Shown here one piece after another: positions 61,904-64,000 of a stretch of 64,000 bases of DNA. The notes beneath the pieces were generated by a model. It saw only the letters and a list, made by a program, of their open reading frames with translations, was not told the origin of the DNA and ran no database searches. Origin of the DNA: Ensifer sp. LCM 4579 (lineage in GTDB: Bacteria; Pseudomonadota; Alphaproteobacteria; Rhizobiales; Rhizobiaceae); the NCBI RefSeq assembly GCF_001854885.1, contig NZ_MDDV01000019.1, forward strand, positions 1-64,000, read 5' to 3'. Position numbers and translations under genes: made by a program. Numbering within the stretch: the first letter of the stretch is position 1; each line of letters starts with the position of its first letter.

Positions 61904-62359
61904 ATGCTCAAGAATATCGACCCGGCTCTGAACGCGGATGTGCTGCATGCCTTGCGCTCGATGGGGCATGCCGACACGCTGGTGATCTCCGACACGAATT
62001 TCCCGTCGGACGCGATTGCCCGCCAGACGACGCTCGGCAAATTGCTGCACATCGACAATGTCTCGGCCGCCCGGGCGATGCGGGCCGTCCTTTCGGTTCT
62101 CCCGCTCGACACGCCGTTGCAGCCTTCGGCCGGCCGCATGGAGGTGATGGGAGCGCCCGACGAAATCCCGCCGGTGCAGCGCGAGGTGCAGGCCGAGATC
62201 GACCGGGCCGAGGGCAAGCCGGCGCCCATGTACGGCATCGAGCGTTTCGCTTTCTACGAAGCTGCCAAGAAGGCCTATTGCGTCATTACAACGGGCGAAA
62301 CCCGTTTCTACGGCTGCTTCCTTCTCACGAAGGGCGTCATTCCTCCGGAGTCGGTCTGA
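61904..62359 (+). CDS. RbsD/FucU-family sugar mutarotase
   Basis: A 151-residue protein of the RbsD/FucU fold: HALRSMGHADTLVISDTNFP contains the family His and Asp, and FAFYEAAKKAYCVITTGETR followed by FYGCFLLTKGVI is the C-terminal signature. Members interconvert anomers of ribose or fucose. In this operon the likely substrate is deoxyribose or a related pentose. AGGAGGACAGGA precedes the ATG. Confidence 0.88.
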   Translation: MLKNIDPALNADVLHALRSMGHADTLVISDTNFPSDAIARQTTLGKLLHIDNVSAARAMRAVLSVLPLDTPLQPSAGRMEVMGAPDEIPPVQREVQAEIDRAEGKPAPMYGIERFAFYEAAKKAYCVITTGETRFYGCFLLTKGVIPPESV

Positions 62360-62453
62360 AAACGCAATCGGCTGAAGGTACATACCAGCATGGCGCTGGT
62401 GGAACCGCGTCTTTGCTGGAATACTGTCTTCGTTTCGAGGATGGGAGCCGACC

Positions 62454-62882
62454 ATGATGGAGTTGAACCATACGACCCGGCAAACGGGCGCCACCGCCGT
62501 GGTGGGGCGAACGGGCTTCCCGAACGTGGTCTCCATGTCGGGCGGGGTGCTCGACGTCGTCACCAGTCCGTCGCAGCCGGGCTTCGATCCGCTCGACCTT
62601 CTGTATGCTTCGCTTGCGAGTTGTCTTGTCCTCGGCGCCCGCCACGCGGCAAGTCGCTTCGGCGTCCTCGACCGGCTGGACGAAGTCTCGGCCAGGGTCA
62701 CCGGCGAAAAGGCTCATGATGAGCCTTCTCGCATTGCGCGCTTCGACATAGAGTTGACCATCAAGGGCGAAGTCGACGATGTGGTTCGTCAGGCCATCGC
62801 CGTGGCGGCGGAAAACGAGATCTGCACGATCAGCAATAGCCTGCGGGGCAATCCCGAATTCGTGAGCAGGGTTTCGGGCTAA
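62454..62882 (+). CDS. OsmC/Ohr-family peroxide-reducing protein
   Basis: A 142-residue OsmC-like protein with the two redox cysteines in LASCLVLGARHAAS (about residue 60) and EICTISNSLRGNP (about 124). The family reduces organic hydroperoxides using dihydrolipoyl or similar thiols. It starts at a double ATG (62454, 62457). It lies about 95 bp after the mutarotase gene on the same strand and may be transcribed with it or alone. Confidence 0.85.
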   Translation: MMELNHTTRQTGATAVVGRTGFPNVVSMSGGVLDVVTSPSQPGFDPLDLLYASLASCLVLGARHAASRFGVLDRLDEVSARVTGEKAHDEPSRIARFDIELTIKGEVDDVVRQAIAVAAENEICTISNSLRGNPEFVSRVSG

Positions 62883-62993
62883 ACGGGCTTCGGAAGAAGC
62901 GTCCCACGGCTTTCCGACAAAACCAACAACGTGAGCAGAACGTCGGCGAAGCCGCGCAATCTGCTTGGGAAACAAACCATGGAGGGAACAGAT

Positions 62994-63794
62994 TTGGCGA
63001 CTTCGGCTGCCGTCTTCGAGTTCAACTCGGTCATCGTCCGTGAGCCTTCGCTCAGCGTCGTCAACGGGCTGCGCGCGGAGGATCGCGGCAGCCCTACTTA
63101 CGAGGGCGTCAAGGCGGAGCACGACGCCTATGTCGAGGCGATGCGGATTGCCGGCGCAAAGGTCACCGTCCTGCCGCCGCTCCCCGCCTTCCCGGATTCC
63201 ATCTTCGTCGAGGATCCGGCGCTTGTCTTCACGGAAGGCGCAATCCTCCTGCGCCCGGGCGCTCCGACGCGCCTGAAGGAAGTCGACGCGATAGCGCCGG
63301 CGCTGCACGACATGTTCGACGTGGTTCTCGATCTAGCAGATGGTTATGCGGACGGCGGCGATGTGCTGACGACGGCGCGTGGGGTCATGATCGGCCTTTC
63401 CGCCCGCACCGACAGGGCCGGCGCCAAGGCGCTCCAGGCTAGTCTCGAAAAGCTCGGTCGCAAGAGCGAGGTCGTCGCGACACCCGAGGGCGTGCTGCAT
63501 TTCAAGACCGATTGCTCGCTGCTCGACGAGGAGACAGTCCTTGCGACCAGCCGCCTCGCGCGTTCGGGCGTGTTCAAGGCGTTCCGGCAGATGATCGTTC
63601 CAGAGGGCGAAGAGGCGGCGGCGAATGCGCTCCGCGTCAACGACGTCGTCATGGTCGGTTCGGATTTTCCGCGCACGATCGAGATGCTCGACAAGGCTGG
63701 CTATCAGGTCGTGCCGTTGAAGACCACGGATATCGGCAAGATCGATGCCGGGCTCTCTTGCATGTCGTTGCGCTGGTTCAATGACAAGATGTGA
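62994..63794 (+). CDS. Dimethylargininase-like hydrolase (DDAH family)
   Basis: A 266-residue guanidino-group hydrolase. It hydrolyses N-omega-methylated arginines to citrulline and methylamines in the characterised members. The motifs are FEFNSVIVREPS at the N-terminus, the EDPALVF segment, a catalytic His in GVLHFKTDCSLL (about 166) and catalytic Cys in GLSCMSLRW near the end. A TTG at 62994 preceded by GGAGGGAACA gives the family's usual start; an ATG at 62979 is also possible. Arginine itself as substrate is possible. Confidence 0.85.
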   Translation: MATSAAVFEFNSVIVREPSLSVVNGLRAEDRGSPTYEGVKAEHDAYVEAMRIAGAKVTVLPPLPAFPDSIFVEDPALVFTEGAILLRPGAPTRLKEVDAIAPALHDMFDVVLDLADGYADGGDVLTTARGVMIGLSARTDRAGAKALQASLEKLGRKSEVVATPEGVLHFKTDCSLLDEETVLATSRLARSGVFKAFRQMIVPEGEEAAANALRVNDVVMVGSDFPRTIEMLDKAGYQVVPLKTTDIGKIDAGLSCMSLRWFNDKM

Positions 63795-63805
63795 GTGTGC
63801 GCCGT

Positions 63806-64000
63806 TTACGCGCCCGGCAGGGTGAAGACGGCGCAGGGGGTTGAGATGCCGCGCAGCGCATGTTCGCCGAGCGGCAGGAGCGGTGTTGCTGTTTCAGCGG
63901 CGACCGCACCCGAAATCAGCACCGATCGGCCGAGCGGCCGGCACAGGCCCTCCAGCCGGCTGACCAGGTTGACCGCGGGGCCAATGGCGGTGAAATCCAG
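63806..64000 (-). CDS. Class III adenylate/guanylate cyclase, C-terminal part
   Basis: The reverse strand encodes the last 64 residues of a class III cyclase: DFTAIGPAVNLVSRLEGLCR holds the conserved Asn and Arg (NLVSR) of the catalytic centre, followed by VLISGAVAAE and HALRGISTPCAVFTL. The rest lies beyond the window. It is convergent with the dimethylargininase-like gene. Rhizobia carry many such cyclases, often fused to sensor domains. Confidence 0.8.
   Translation of the reverse strand: MDFTAIGPAVNLVSRLEGLCRPLGRSVLISGAVAAETATPLLPLGEHALRGISTPCAVFTLPGA

Noticed and set aside
59371-62238. 955-codon minus-strand open frame opposite the aldehyde dehydrogenase
   Set aside because: Antisense shadow; the plus strand encodes the ALDH motifs including the active-site Cys.

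Overview
The window is high-GC DNA from an alphaproteobacterium of the Rhizobiaceae, most likely Sinorhizobium/Ensifer and probably a chromid or megaplasmid of the pSymB type. This rests on the gene repertoire: a moc-like oxygenase set, rkp/kps K-antigen genes, a DUF982 protein, a second groESL with a CIRCE element, Hsp20 behind a ROSE-like leader, and the Rhizobiales palindromic intergenic repeats. No rRNA, tRNA, CRISPR array or replication origin was seen. The replicon assignment is inference.

Layout. 1-6.4 kb: the 3' part of a chemotaxis receptor, a NarK-type nitrate/nitrite transporter, a cytosine-deaminase-like amidohydrolase, a FitAB/VapBC toxin-antitoxin pair, and a ParDE pair whose toxin gene carries an in-frame amber codon. 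6.5-12.7 kb: a LacI-type regulator divergent from a monooxygenase set (MocD/E/F-like hydroxylase, Rieske ferredoxin and ferredoxin reductase), a PanB-like protein that has lost the PanB metal ligands, and the formyl-tetrahydrofolate hydrolase PurU. This looks like an oxidative demethylation pathway with one-carbon disposal. 12.7-15.7 kb: repeats, a GXWXG/DUF4334 gene with two decayed partial copies elsewhere, a serine-recombinase remnant, an Xre/RES toxin-antitoxin pair and an IS110-type remnant. 15.7-24.4 kb: a stress or low-oxygen island with UspA, an MgtA-like P-type ATPase, a cupredoxin, a truncated SulP gene, PPK2 and PHA synthase. FixK/FNR-like boxes lie upstream of uspA and phaC.

25.1-36.4 kb: a capsular polysaccharide (K-antigen) locus. 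On the minus strand, a KpsC/RkpZ-like protein, KpsM, KpsT and KpsE are followed by NeuA, NeuB, NeuC, a polysialyltransferase-family protein and an unrecognised probable transferase. On the plus strand are a second KpsM paralogue and a hexapeptide acyltransferase. Together they predict a sialic-acid-containing surface polymer and its ABC exporter. 36.8-43.3 kb: an OmpA-family protein with eight 26-residue coiled-coil repeats, then groESL, hsp20 and DUF982. 43.5-51.2 kb: PbpC and a bacterial alpha-2-macroglobulin in one operon. 51.3-57.3 kb: a hydantoin/Asp-Glu racemase with a spermidine/putrescine-type ABC transporter and a divergent GntR regulator. 57.5-62.4 kb: a deoxyribose operon (DeoR, DeoC, a two-domain aldehyde dehydrogenase, RbsD/FucU). 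62.4-64 kb: OsmC, a dimethylargininase-like hydrolase and the C-terminus of a class III adenylate cyclase.

The regions most likely to repay attention are the MocDEF/PanB-like/PurU cluster, the sialic-acid K-antigen locus, the ROSE-like leader of hsp20, and the palindromic repeat sitting in frame inside pbpC.
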